Shown: one piece after another, positions 1 to 10,640 of the stretch | Numbering within the stretch: the first letter of the stretch is position 1 | Layout of the letters: every line of letters begins with the position of its first letter | Assembly (NCBI GenBank): GCA_033063855.1 | Contig: CP093830.1 | Span: forward strand, 1,426,854-1,490,853 | Source: Smittia aterrima | Taxonomy: Eukaryota > Arthropoda > Insecta > Diptera > Chironomidae | Direction: 5' to 3' | DNA length: 64,000 bases | Translations under genes and position numbers: made by a program | The notes under the pieces: model-generated | What the model was told of the DNA's origin: nothing | Database searches by the model: none | What the model saw: only the letters and a program-made list of their open reading frames with translations

Positions 1-3000
1 ATTTTTCTCGTAACCAGAAACTCGTGGCGCAAAAGTTGAAAATAACTTGGCGTCACGAAACAAATTTTTTTTATTCTTTTCTCGCTCTCAGCCACTTTTC
101 TTCTGTTAAATCCTCGAATGTACCGAAAGTCACTTGAAAGAAATAATTTATGTTACTGCAAGTGTCAACAAGAAATGATGCGACTTGTTGAATCATGAAA
201 CATTTTAATTAAGTGCAACGAGCGGTGAGACGCAGATTAAGTGAATCGAAAGAAAAACTACGACGGCGGTCGCTGAATCGAATCATTAGTTGGACGAGTA
301 ATAACTCACTCCATGTGACTTCCTGATATTTCCCGAAATAAAAAAAAAATCAAAGCGATCACCTTGAAAACTCAAATGTGCTTCGCGCGTTCCATCCCAC
401 TCAAGCTCATATGTTTCAAGGCATTTGTCTTTCGTGATATCCCATCCACTACATCAAAATCCTCATATAACGCTTTTCGCTGATAATATTTCATTGGACG
501 ACGCAGAAAAAGAAAAATCGTAAACGAAGAAGCTCGTGCGGAATTTATGATCTTTTGAGGTTTTGATCTCCATTAATTTTTCACGACTTTTGCTCCTGAC
601 CTGCGTTGATTGAGATGCAAGGTTATTTATACAAGCAGTCGCTAGTTTTCCTGATAAAGTTCTTTTCGTTATGGGATTATTGACACTGTCGCAGCGTTAG
701 CATTCCTGGCAGCGATCGCTAGCCAAATATAATTAAAAGATTGCCACCCTCAGACTTTGCCATGCATTTTCTTACTTTCGTATTTACAATTTCGTGATAA
801 TAAATCAAATATTTAAATGGCTTTGTTGGTTTAAAATTACTCAGTCACCTTGTTTCGATTGGAGTCAATGACAATTCAAGTAGACGAAGAGGAGAAACAC
901 AATCTTCTGTAGTTTCTCAAAACATCGTTTGAGTTATCAGCTAGCGAATTGAAAATCTTCTCTTTCCTCTTTTGACGAGTTATTTTCTTAAATAATGAAC
1001 ACGACAGCTTTAATCTTGATTGTCGTCTTGATCGTCATGACGTGAAAATTCGCTCTCATGAGTTTCACAAAAGTTTGATTGAAACCGACCTTAACATATT
1101 TTTTGCGGACAACTGAGTTTGGCTGTCACATTGATTTATCTGGCATACCGCAACAATAAATATTCGCAAGGATTAGTTTGATGCGAATTTATTTTTTTTC
1201 CATCGGAATTTTCATCAAAGCGCCAAAATAATTTATCAAGTTAAAGAACTTAATCGAACACGAAAAAAATGAAGGAAATGCTTTCCGGAAAGTAAGGATT
1301 GTGACAAATCGCAACATTTGTTGGCACTCGTGAAGAACAAGCATTGAACATCGTTTTTAAAATTAATACAAAGTGAAGATTTTTTGTGTTTTCACGCCTT
1401 GATCGCTGTTAATCTCAAAATATCGTCATCAAGCTCATTTGTCTTCAGAAAATCTTTGAAATATCCAATTAAGACTTTTCTTTCTAAGTTAGACTCTGTG
1501 ATTAAACATTAAAAGACTCTTCTTTGTTGGTTAATGAATTTAGAAATGTCATTTCTCGTCTAATTATTCATCTGCTTGTGAAGCTGAGTAGGACGTTAAT
1601 TGAGTGTCACTTCCACTGCTGCACTTGAACGCGAATCATAATCCTTGGCCGCTCATTCGTCAAATTTCACGCCAGAATTCAGAAAAAGGAAATGTTTTGT
1701 GTCAAAAGTGATTACTTGGTGAAACCGTGCGATCCAATGTTAGCTTTAAATAAACGATTAATGCTTTCCGGTTTGATCGCGATATTTTCAATTCAGCGTA
1801 AATCTTAAATCAAAACCGTAAAGAGGAGCGAAAATAACAAATTTTTATATCCGAAAACCGCAAATGTTTATTTTCGAGAAATGGTCTGAAAACTTTGCTT
1901 TGTCGCTGATGAAAAAAATTCTTATTTAGACTCACAGCTCGTTGTGATTATCGATGTGTCATGTCGAACTCGTCATAAAAGTTATGAAACGGCTAAAGGC
2001 GGATACATTTCACTTGCAGCAAGTTGGCATAAACAAATTGAACCGTCAACAAGAGCTTGCCAAACTTTTGAAATCACCGCCAATTGACCCAAAACATGTT
2101 TGTCTCTGAGTCGACTCTTGATGATGAAAACAGTCGCACGACTTTTAACAAATGACAGTGAACAAAAGACAGCATCAAATACGAAACATTTCTATGCTTT
2201 TATAAATTTTATTTAGGATTCTAGAATGTGGTACGCGCCGCCAAAAAATACCGACGAATTAAAAATAACTTTTCTATCAATTATCACCATTGTGACGATC
2301 GCGAGAGACTTTCGCACGACAACACAACAAAAATGCGATCATCTGAAGAGACGACACTATGAAATATTGAAGGAATGTTTCTTACCTTCTTATTCTCTCC
2401 GACATATTTCATCTTTCGGGGTTGACAGGAAGTTAGGTTAAGAGATCCAGTTAAAGCTTCACGAAAAATAGAAAGCATTGAACTTCTAAGCGAACATAAT
2501 AAGAAGTATAACGAGTGACATTTTCGGTTTACTTTCCCTCGTTTTATGAGTCTCAAAATATTTGTCGGAAAAATTTATTCAGGGTCACTCGCGAAAAATC
2601 TTTTTAAGATCGGATCGAAGTCAACAAGCCGAGACGGTGTCAAGCAGGAGACAAATTGATCAAATCACCTTCGAGCTGATTTCCATGATGAAGATGATCG
2701 ACTTAAATGGAAGTGAAAAAGCTTTCGAGAAAAATTCTTTACACGTGTCGCTAACCTATCGCCAGCCCTTGAGATCTCTGATATTTATATTTTACATAAT
2801 AAATGAGACAAATAAGTGGAGCGTCGTGTAATCTCAGGAAACTTTATCTCCGTCCTAAAGAATTCGCGAGAGTAAGTGCGTAGGACGACCCAGGATTTGA
2901 AAAGGCAATCTCACACAAACTTAGACAAATGCTTCTCCTTCACAAACAAACAAAAACCTGTTCTCAGGAACGAAGCAAAAGCGATTCACCATTACATCAA

Positions 3001-3131
3001 ACGAGATATAAAAGAAAATTTCGTCTTGTTCTGCGAAAATCTTCTCCCTGATAGTCATTCGCCAGTGAGACGTTAACTGATCAACAGTATCACAAAAATA
3101 ATTGACACCTCAGTCTAATTGGAAGAGAAAA
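1..3131. other. Gene-poor flank upstream of the SDR gene
   Basis: No convincing coding exon was found on either strand. The open frames here are under about 90 codons, have no recognisable domain and show no splice-supported extension. The last part probably contains the promoter and 5'UTR of the dehydrogenase starting at 3132. I see no clear TATA box, tRNA or mobile element. Confidence 0.6.
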
Positions 3132-4597
3132 ATGGAAAAGTGGGAAGGAAAAGTTGCTGTCGTTACTGGCGCATCAGGTATGTGAAGCTTAGTGCAATGA
3201 AGTGACGAAAACAAATTGAAAATGTGAAAAGTGAAAAGATTTTCTTCGAAAATTTAAATTCACTGCGGTTAATAACCTGCCACAATCTAATATTCTCGTG
3301 ATTCGCAGTTGGTATTGGGGCACAATTGTGCAAAGCTTTGGTTGAAGCTGGAATGATTGTCTGTGGAATGTCAAAACGCAAGGATAAGATGGAGGTTTGG
3401 AATCAATTAAAATTAAAAAAAATCCGAAAAACTAAATTTTCTTGCCTTATTAGGCTGTGCGCAAAACTTTGGAGGAGAAGGGAAATTTGAAATGCATAGA
3501 ATGCGATATTCGTGATGAGAAACAAGTAGCTGCTGCTTTCAAATGGATTGAAGGTTTGACAATCGGCAAGATTCTCGTTAAATTTTTTAATTATTAATCT
3601 CGTCGTTTAGATGTTTGCGGAGGAGTTGATTTATTGATTAACAACGCTGGCGTTATTACCAAAGGATTATTATTAGATCCGAAAAACACAATTGAACTCT
3701 ACCGAACTATGGAAACAAATATTATTGGATTATGCTTGGTAACTCGAGAAGCTTCAAGGCTGATGAAGAAACGCGATCAAGAAGAGGGAACAATCGGACA
3801 CATTGTCAATATTAACTCAATTTTCGGACATAAGATTCACGCATGCGTACCAGGAACTAAGCCACTCAATGGAATGTACCCAGCTTCAAAGTAAGTTAAG
3901 TTAAGTTAATGAGTCAGACATCAAAAATAATTATTTTTCTATCAGATTCGCTGTCACGGCCATCACAGAATGCGTTCGTCAAGAATTACTTTACTTAGGA
4001 ACAAAGATCAAGTGCACGAGTATCTCACCAGGTTTAGTTGAAGGTAAGCGTCTCACATGTTTCTTCAATTTTACTTGCTGTTGAGTGAGTTACTAAAAGC
4101 CTCGTTTCTCAAGTTTCCGACGCCAGTCGAAATATTTCTTAAAAAATGTCTGACATTCAATTTACGCGTCCAGAATTTTTTATAACACCAAATTACTAAG
4201 AAGAAAACATTTTAATATAGCATTTGACATATTTACGATGTCTTCTTCTATTCTTAGAGATTTATTAATTTCTCAAATATCGCAAAGCTTTCTCTTCATG
4301 TCGAGAGGAAATTCTCGAAACATTTTCGATTTTGTTTAGAATTTAAAATATTTTTATTCCTTATTAGGTGATGTCGGAACACTCAACACTTCACACGATA
4401 TGATTAAGTGCATGCCAAAGCTCTGTCCATCAGATGTTGCCGATGCTGTTATTTACGCTATTTCTACTCCCGAAAATGTTTTGGTAATTAGATTGTTTTA
4501 TAACCTTTTAATCCAACTAGATCTATTTCAATATTCCTTTGTAATTTATTTTTAGATTCACGAGCTGATCATCAAACCAGTGGGCGAGTTCTTGTAA
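3132..4597 (+). CDS. Short-chain dehydrogenase/reductase (farnesol dehydrogenase/DHRS11-like)
   Basis: Seven exons: 3132-3177, 3309-3394, 3454-3553, 3611-3890, 3946-4043, 4368-4483 and 4556-4597. All have GT..AG introns and join in frame to 255 aa, the usual length of a classical SDR. The Rossmann cofactor motif reads TGASVGIG (residues 12-19), with Val where TGxxSGIG is common. NNAG is at 88-91. The catalytic set is Ser147 (NINS), Tyr167 and Lys171 (YPASK); the Lys codon is split by intron 4. The family contains insect farnesol/retinol-type NADP-dependent oxidoreductases, often cytosolic. The N-terminus WEGKVAVVTGAS and the loop with ELYRTMETNIIGL are typical of the mosquito farnesol dehydrogenase/DHRS11 group. 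The substrate is inferred from family, not read from sequence. A poly(A) signal AATAAA lies at 4679-4684. Confidence 0.9.
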
Positions 4598-4678
4598 ATA
4601 CGCCGTCGCTCATAAATCTATTCGCGACGCATAAAATAATATTGCTTATATTTTTTGTATTCGACTAAGCGCGTTTTG

Positions 4679-4684
4679 AATAAA
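4679..4684 (+). terminator. Poly(A) signal of the SDR gene
   Basis: AATAAA occurs 82 bp after the stop codon of the dehydrogenase, in an AT-rich 3'UTR. Confidence 0.55.
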
Positions 4685-5762
4685 TTTGAAGTATTAATGA
4701 ACCCATTAAACTTTTGCTCTTGTTCAACAGTATTTAAACTAGGAAACATCGTTTTAAACTTGTTAACTTCGGTTTTACCGAAGCAATCATTTTTCAGATG
4801 AGACAAATATCGGTTGTCAAATTCAACTAAAAGGAAAATCATTTTGTTGGAAAACATTTAAACGACTAATTTTCTCGATCGGAGTCGACTCAATTTGAAA
4901 AATGTTGGCACATCATCAAGCAACAAACGTGAAATTAAGCGGTAACACAAAATTATGCTTTGCGAGTTGAAGCTATCGGTCATTGAATTTGCATTGCTTC
5001 AGACATAGATTAAAACTGATTGAAAAATATTCTATAAACTGTAATAAAACTTTTGCCAAGTCGAATTTCAGTATTTTTGCTATATTTAGAAGGAACAACA
5101 GCTGGAAATGTCTCAAAAACTTTTAATTTGCAGATTTTTGGATTTTTATGACCGATAAAAATTAATTATTTCGATTGACGTATTTGTGGTTTGACACTGT
5201 AATTCATTCTATTTATCGTGATTTAACTTATTTGTTTTGTTTATTTGTCGACTCGCCGTCTTAAATTTCAAAAAATTTCCTAAGTGTGGTCGCTTTAAAT
5301 TTTTCTGTTAAATCGAAGTTCATAAAAATGCATTTTTCTCACTAATTAAAAGACTTCATGAGAATGTTTTTATTCGAGCATTTAACCATTTGCTAGGGCT
5401 TCATTTCATTCCTACATAATAGTTTTATAAATGTCCTATTCTCAGAGTTATTAAAAAAATTAAAAACATCATAAAGTTGTCAGCCGATCAGAATAAAATA
5501 AATTAAATTTTTCAAAGATAGATGTCTCAATTTGTGTTTTGGAATAAGACGTTATTTTTTGAACATATCCAACGACTTTTTTGAAACGGATATTCAACGT
5601 TTTCTAGAACAAAAATTTCAATTGTAAAAATATCAATGAAAACGAATGATAACGAAGCCGGAAAGCATGAAAATCAATCAAGTTTAAAATATTCTTTAAT
5701 AACTTTTGCAAAAAACAATCAAAAGTTAATCAAATTAAGATAAATTTAATAATAAAACATAT
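4685..5762. other. Intergenic region between SDR and Hsp83
   Basis: No coding exon seen. An isolated heat-shock-like pair TTCTAGAA lies near 5602-5609, about 540 bp upstream of the Hsp83 start. The rest is AT-rich. Confidence 0.5.
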
Positions 5763-5792
5763 GGAACCTTCTAGAATAATCTAGAAAATTCT
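5763..5792 (+). promoter_or_regulatory. Heat-shock element array of Hsp83
   Basis: Alternating GAA/TTC pentamers lie in register: GAA 5764, TTC 5769, GAA 5774, degenerate ATC 5779, GAA 5784 and TTC 5789. This is six contiguous nGAAn units with one imperfect unit, the known binding form for trimeric HSF. It lies about 350 bp upstream of the inferred transcription start at about 6142. HSF binding is inferred from the consensus. Confidence 0.85.
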
Positions 5793-6108
5793 TCTGTTTC
5801 CGTTTTTGAAGAAGAGAGGTTTGTGAAAATTCTCACGAAAAATAAGAGAGAAATTTGCCTCTTGTTTCATTGAAAAATATCTTGTTCTCGATTGACGGTC
5901 TGGCAACAATTTTACATTAAAACTGGATTATCTAAACAAGTTTTTCTCTAACTAATTGAAAGTTTGGATGTTTCAAAGCGCGAGAAGACCTAAAATTTAA
6001 TATTTTCTTATAAATATTTAAAAGTATACGAAAATGCGCTGTTTCCTTTTCTCTTTAAACATTTCTGCATTATCGATCGCTCTCTTTTTCTCGAATGCTC
6101 TCTTCCTC

Positions 6109-6145
6109 TATAAAAGAAGGAAACGCAAACCCTCGCGCGTCAGTT
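6109..6145 (+). promoter_or_regulatory. Hsp83 core promoter: TATA box and initiator
   Basis: TATAAAAG is at 6109-6116, and the arthropod initiator-like TCAGTT is at 6140-6145. The A at 6142 lies 33 bp downstream of the TATA start, the normal spacing, so transcription probably starts there. Confidence 0.8.
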
Positions 6146-6548
6146 GAAAATATCAAGCGAAAGTGAGAAGTTCGTGAATTTTCATAAAAAAGCGAAAAGC
6201 GTAATTCAGGAAAAATCGAGAAAAACATTTACTTTAAAAAGAAAAATCTGAATTATCAACCTTAAAAGTAAGTTTAAATTAAAGTTCTCCAAAGATTTCA
6301 TTCAGATTAGAGATTTTTTTTTATATAATTACGAAATTGTACGAAAACCGCATGTCCGAAAAGAAAAAGAATTTTCGAGACTATTCTGAATCATTCCATT
6401 AAAAAAATTTAGAGAATTGAATTACTTAATCATCAAAGAACAGAAATGATGAAAACTTCTTAAAGAAATTCATCATTTTTCATCAACTTCCGTTTTCATG
6501 AAAAATGGGAAAATTTATTGATTTTCATTTCTTTGTTCATCTTTTTAG
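6142..6548 (+). other. Hsp83 5'UTR exon and leader intron
   Basis: The untranslated exon 1 is 6142-6267. It is very A-rich and contains no ATG, as in fly heat-shock leaders. A GTAAGT donor follows at 6268, and the intron ends CTTTTTAG at 6548, directly before the ATG. A leader intron immediately upstream of the start codon is the known layout of dipteran Hsp83, the only intron-bearing major heat-shock gene in Drosophila. Confidence 0.8.
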
Positions 6549-8687
6549 ATGCCTGATGCTGAAGTATTCCAGTTCCAAGCTGAGATCGCGCAGCTTATGT
6601 CGCTGATCATCAACACCTTCTATTCCAACAAAGAAATCTTTCTTCGTGAATTGATCTCAAACTCTTCAGATGCTTTGGACAAAATCCGTTATGAGTCATT
6701 AACTGATCCATCAAAGCTCGACTCTGGCAAAGAGCTCTTCATTAAGCTCATTCCAAACAAGGAAGCACGCACTTTGACCCTCATCGATACTGGTATTGGT
6801 ATGACAAAGTCTGATCTTGTCAACAACCTTGGAACCATTGCCCGCTCAGGAACAAAAGCTTTCATGGAAGCCCTTCAAGCTGGAGCTGACATCTCTATGA
6901 TTGGTCAATTCGGTGTTGGTTTCTACTCAGCATACCTCGTTGCCGACAAAGTGGTCGTTTACTCGAAGAACAATGATGATGAGCAATACGTTTGGGAATC
7001 ATCAGCTGGAGGTAGCTTCACTATTGCTTTGGACGATGGTGAGTCTCTCGGTCGCGGTACCAAGATTGTTCTCCACATCAAGGAAGATCAAACCGAATAC
7101 TTGGAAGAAGCTAAGATCAAGTCAATCGTAACCAAGCATTCTCAATTCATTGGTTATCCAATCAAGCTCCTTGTCGAAAAGGAACGTGAGAAGGAAGTCA
7201 GTGATGATGAAGCTGAACCAGAAAAGGAAGGCGAGGAGAAGAAGGAAGGAGACGAACCTAAAATCGAAGATGTTGGTGATGATGAAGATGCTGACAAGAA
7301 AGACGAGAAGAAGAAGAAGACAGTTAAGGTTAAGTACACCGAAGATGAAGAACTTAACAAGACCAAACCTATCTGGACTCGTAATCCCGATGACATCTCA
7401 TCAGAAGAATACGGAGAATTCTACAAGAGCCTTACCAACGATTGGGAGGATCATTTGGCTGTTAAGCACTTCTCTGTCGAAGGTCAACTTGAATTCCGTG
7501 CTCTCCTCTTCGTTCCACGTCGCATTCCATTCGATCTCTTCGAAGCCAAGAAACGCAAGAACAACATCAAGTTGTACGTCCGTCGTGTTTTCATCATGGA
7601 TAACTGCGAAGAGCTTATCCCCGACTACCTTAACTTCATGAAGGGCGTCGTCGACAGCGAAGATTTGCCATTGAACATCTCTCGTGAAATGCTTCAACAA
7701 AATAAGATTCTTAAAGTCATCCGCAAGAATCTCGTCAAGAAATGCATGGAATTGTTCGAGGAATTGACCGAAAACAAGGAAGAATACAAGAAATTCTACT
7801 CTCAATTCAGCAAGAACTTGAAACTTGGCGTTCACGAAGATTCTACCAACCGCGCTAAGCTCGCTGATTTGCTCCGTTTCCAAACCTCAGCTTCCGGAGA
7901 CGATTTGTGCTCTCTCGGAGAATACGTCAGCCGCATGAAGGAGAACCAAAAATCAATCTACTTCATCACTGGAGAAAGCAAGGAACAAGTTAACAACTCA
8001 GCTTTCGTTGAACGTGTCAAGAAGCGAGGATTCGAGGTTGTTTACATGACTGAACCAATTGATGAATATGTCATTCAACAACTGAAGGAATACCAAGGCA
8101 AACAACTCGTTTGCGTCACCAAGGAAGGTTTGGAACTTCCAGAAGACGAGGAGGAAAAGAAGAAGCGCGAAGAAGATAAGGCTAAGTTCGAGAACCTTTG
8201 CAAAGTCATGAAATCAGTTTTGGACAACAAGGTTGAGAAAGTCATCGTCTCCAACCGTCTCGTTGACTCACCATGCTGTATCGTTACTTCTCAATATGGA
8301 TGGTCTGCAAACATGGAACGTATCATGAAAGCTCAAGCTCTCCGTGACACCACTACAATGGGATACATGGCTGGAAAGAAACATCTCGAAATCAATCCCG
8401 ATCATCCCATCATCGAAACTTTGCGTCAAAAGGCCGAAGCTGACAAGAACGACAAAGCTGTCAAAGATTTGTGCATCTTGTTGTACGAGACCTCTCTTCT
8501 TAGCTCCGGATTCTCATTGGATGAACCACAAGTTCACGCCGTTCGTATCTACCGTATGATTAAGCTTGGTCTTGGAATTGATGAAGATGAGCTTATGGCT
8601 GAAGAACCTGCAGTAACTGCTGCATCTGACATGCCTCCATTGGTTGACGACGCCGAAGATGCTTCACACATGGAAGAAGTCGATTAA
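6549..8687 (+). CDS. Hsp83: Cytosolic HSP90 chaperone (Hsp83)
   Basis: An intron-free coding region of 712 aa, the standard size of cytosolic HSP90. The GHKL ATPase domain spans about 1-215 (ELISNSSDALDKIR with catalytic Glu, LTLIDTGIGM, GQFGVGFYS). An acidic/lysine-rich charged linker covers about 215-270. The middle domain spans about 270-530 (KPIWTRNP, SREMLQQNKILKVI). The C-terminal dimerisation domain ends in MEEVD, the TPR co-chaperone docking motif that marks the cytosolic form; there is no signal peptide or KDEL. It is an ATP-dependent chaperone for kinases, receptors and other clients. The coding sequence is GC-richer and codon-biased relative to its surroundings, as expected for high expression. 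Regulation is visible upstream: HSE array, TATA box, ATG-free leader and a 5'UTR intron. Confidence 0.98.
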   Translation: MPDAEVFQFQAEIAQLMSLIINTFYSNKEIFLRELISNSSDALDKIRYESLTDPSKLDSGKELFIKLIPNKEARTLTLIDTGIGMTKSDLVNNLGTIARSGTKAFMEALQAGADISMIGQFGVGFYSAYLVADKVVVYSKNNDDEQYVWESSAGGSFTIALDDGESLGRGTKIVLHIKEDQTEYLEEAKIKSIVTKHSQFIGYPIKLLVEKEREKEVSDDEAEPEKEGEEKKEGDEPKIEDVGDDEDADKKDEKKKKTVKVKYTEDEELNKTKPIWTRNPDDISSEEYGEFYKSLTNDWEDHLAVKHFSVEGQLEFRALLFVPRRIPFDLFEAKKRKNNIKLYVRRVFIMDNCEELIPDYLNFMKGVVDSEDLPLNISREMLQQNKILKVIRKNLVKKCMELFEELTENKEEYKKFYSQFSKNLKLGVHEDSTNRAKLADLLRFQTSASGDDLCSLGEYVSRMKENQKSIYFITGESKEQVNNSAFVERVKKRGFEVVYMTEPIDEYVIQQLKEYQGKQLVCVTKEGLELPEDEEEKKKREEDKAKFENLCKVMKSVLDNKVEKVIVSNRLVDSPCCIVTSQYGWSANMERIMKAQALRDTTTMGYMAGKKHLEINPDHPIIETLRQKAEADKNDKAVKDLCILLYETSLLSSGFSLDEPQVHAVRIYRMIKLGLGIDEDELMAEEPAVTAASDMPPLVDDAEDASHMEEVD

Positions 8688-10640
8688 ACTAGTCATCCAT
8701 GAATCTGTATTTTCCATAATTGCTTTTCCGCCAACTTAAGCTTCGGCGATCAAAGACTTTTTTTTTCGTTCTCTCACTAAATTTTAAGTACAATTTTTTT
8801 TAAGATGCAGTTAACTCCTGTTTGAGAATTACTTAAGCGAAACACATTTGTAAACCAAATTCGGGCCGGTCGACCTTTAGTGAAAAACTTGATTTAAACT
8901 GCAGTGGAAATAAAATGAATCATAAGAAAAATAAAATGAAATGTTTCATTCAAACTATTATTTTCAGCTGAAAAACTTCTAGAAAAATAAATCGATGAAT
9001 TCGTCGGGTCAAGGTTCAATGACCGGAGCTTCAAAGGAAAACACATTTTTAGTTTCTCCACCTTCTATTAATTCTTTATTTACTTTCGTTTCTCATTCAA
9101 TGGTTAAGGAATTTTATTCTAATTTTTTACTAAAAAAGTTCTAGAGTAGTTGTGAAATCTTAAACAACAAAAGGGAAAGAGGATGCGAGGAAGATCGTTT
9201 TGACGATTCGTGGGGAAAATATGCGGCTTAACCAACTCCGTTTCGCAACATCTAGCGCGTTTTGGTTTTAGTTTACAAAATATTCTGTGATTGATTAAAT
9301 TTAATTTTAAATATTACGACAGTTGTTCTCCCTTGTTTGATATAAAACAAACTCTAATTCTTAAGAGTCCTTAGTTTCCAGTTAATTTATGTTTTTATAA
9401 AAATGTTTCTGTTACTTTAGAACTAATAGGGTGGACTTATTTAAAGTTTTTTTTTTTAGTTTTATTTGAATATTTTTGACGACATGGAAGTTATCTAGTT
9501 TCTAGAAAAATCTCGCGTCTTGTGAGGATCTGACAGAACTAGATTCGATCGATCACAAATCCGATCTATTGATAAATGAAATATTATGAACACGTTTCTA
9601 TGCGAATCATCTTAACCATTCACGACTCACATTCAATCAAACTAATCTGTAAAATTTACAATCGACACGATGGAAACAAAGTTAAAAGAGAAATATTGCC
9701 ATCTAAATATTTTATCCGGTTTGCTGTGAATCGAAGTAACATAGTAGAAAGAATAATAAGCTTCATTGAAAGTATGTCAATATTTATTAAATTTAGAGTA
9801 AAGGCAATAGAAATGAAAAATCAGTTGAACGAGGCGAAAATTTTTCTATAATGATTGTGCTTAAAAGAGTTCAAAAGGTTGCCCTGGGAACTCCCTTCGC
9901 TGTGTTATTTTAAGTTTATTCTACTTTCTGAAGATTTCTTAAATTGTTTTGTGCAATTTTAAATTCCAGTTTCCAGTAATTAAAGACTTAAATGTTTTTA
10001 CTCTTTCGATATAAAATATTTTTATCTCAATCTTAATAATCGTGCTAATAGATTTAAACCTCTCATGGATCAGGGTATTGTGCTGATTTAAGAAGATGCT
10101 GGCTTATTGGTTAATCGATGCACAAATATATATTTAAACTCGAAGATGAAGAGTGATCACAAGATGTGTCACAAGATTGATTTGAAGCATGTTGATGATT
10201 GTGTTTTTGTGTAGATACTTAGAAGCTTGAAAACCCTCAAAACAAAATGTCACTAGTAAGTCTACCAAATCTCCAAGCATCGTCGCTTTTCACAAAACGG
10301 AAAATGTTTAAAACTTTCTAAGACTCAAATGGTTGGACACAAATTCACAATTATTTTTTTTTTTCGGGAAGCTTTCTCGATAAGTTTTTCAATTGTTCAT
10401 CAATTTATCTAGTGAATACAATAAAAAAAAAGTCATTACAACACTTCCATTGATTTAAAAGTTTTTTTTTTCGTGAACGTGACTTGATGTTCAGATTTTA
10501 GCGACTCGAGATCGACGTTATTCTCTTTGCTTCACTTTAATGTAAATTTTGTGTAACAAAAACACTTTTTATCAGTCACGGCATTAGCTTCACATTCTTT
10601 CTTTTTTCTTTTAAGGTAAAACCACTTTTTACTCGAATTT
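8688..10640. other. Hsp83 3'UTR and intergenic region
   Basis: Candidate AATAAA signals for Hsp83 occur around 8909 and 8929. Beyond that, no supported exon was found. A 91-codon frame at 9576-9851 has no domain, no codon bias and no splice context, and is taken as chance. The 3'UTR of the minus-strand NAT1 gene probably occupies the last few hundred bases. Confidence 0.5.

Noticed and set aside
2226..3076. Several 60-90 codon frames left of the SDR gene
   Set aside because: Low-complexity AT-rich translations without domains or exon support.
7150..7883. Long open frames on both strands overlapping Hsp83
   Set aside because: These are shadows of the strongly codon-biased HSP90 frame; they have no domains, and the charged-linker repeats keep other frames open.
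9576..9851. 91-codon frame downstream of Hsp83
   Set aside because: No domain, no codon bias, no splice or promoter context, and no recognisable similarity.
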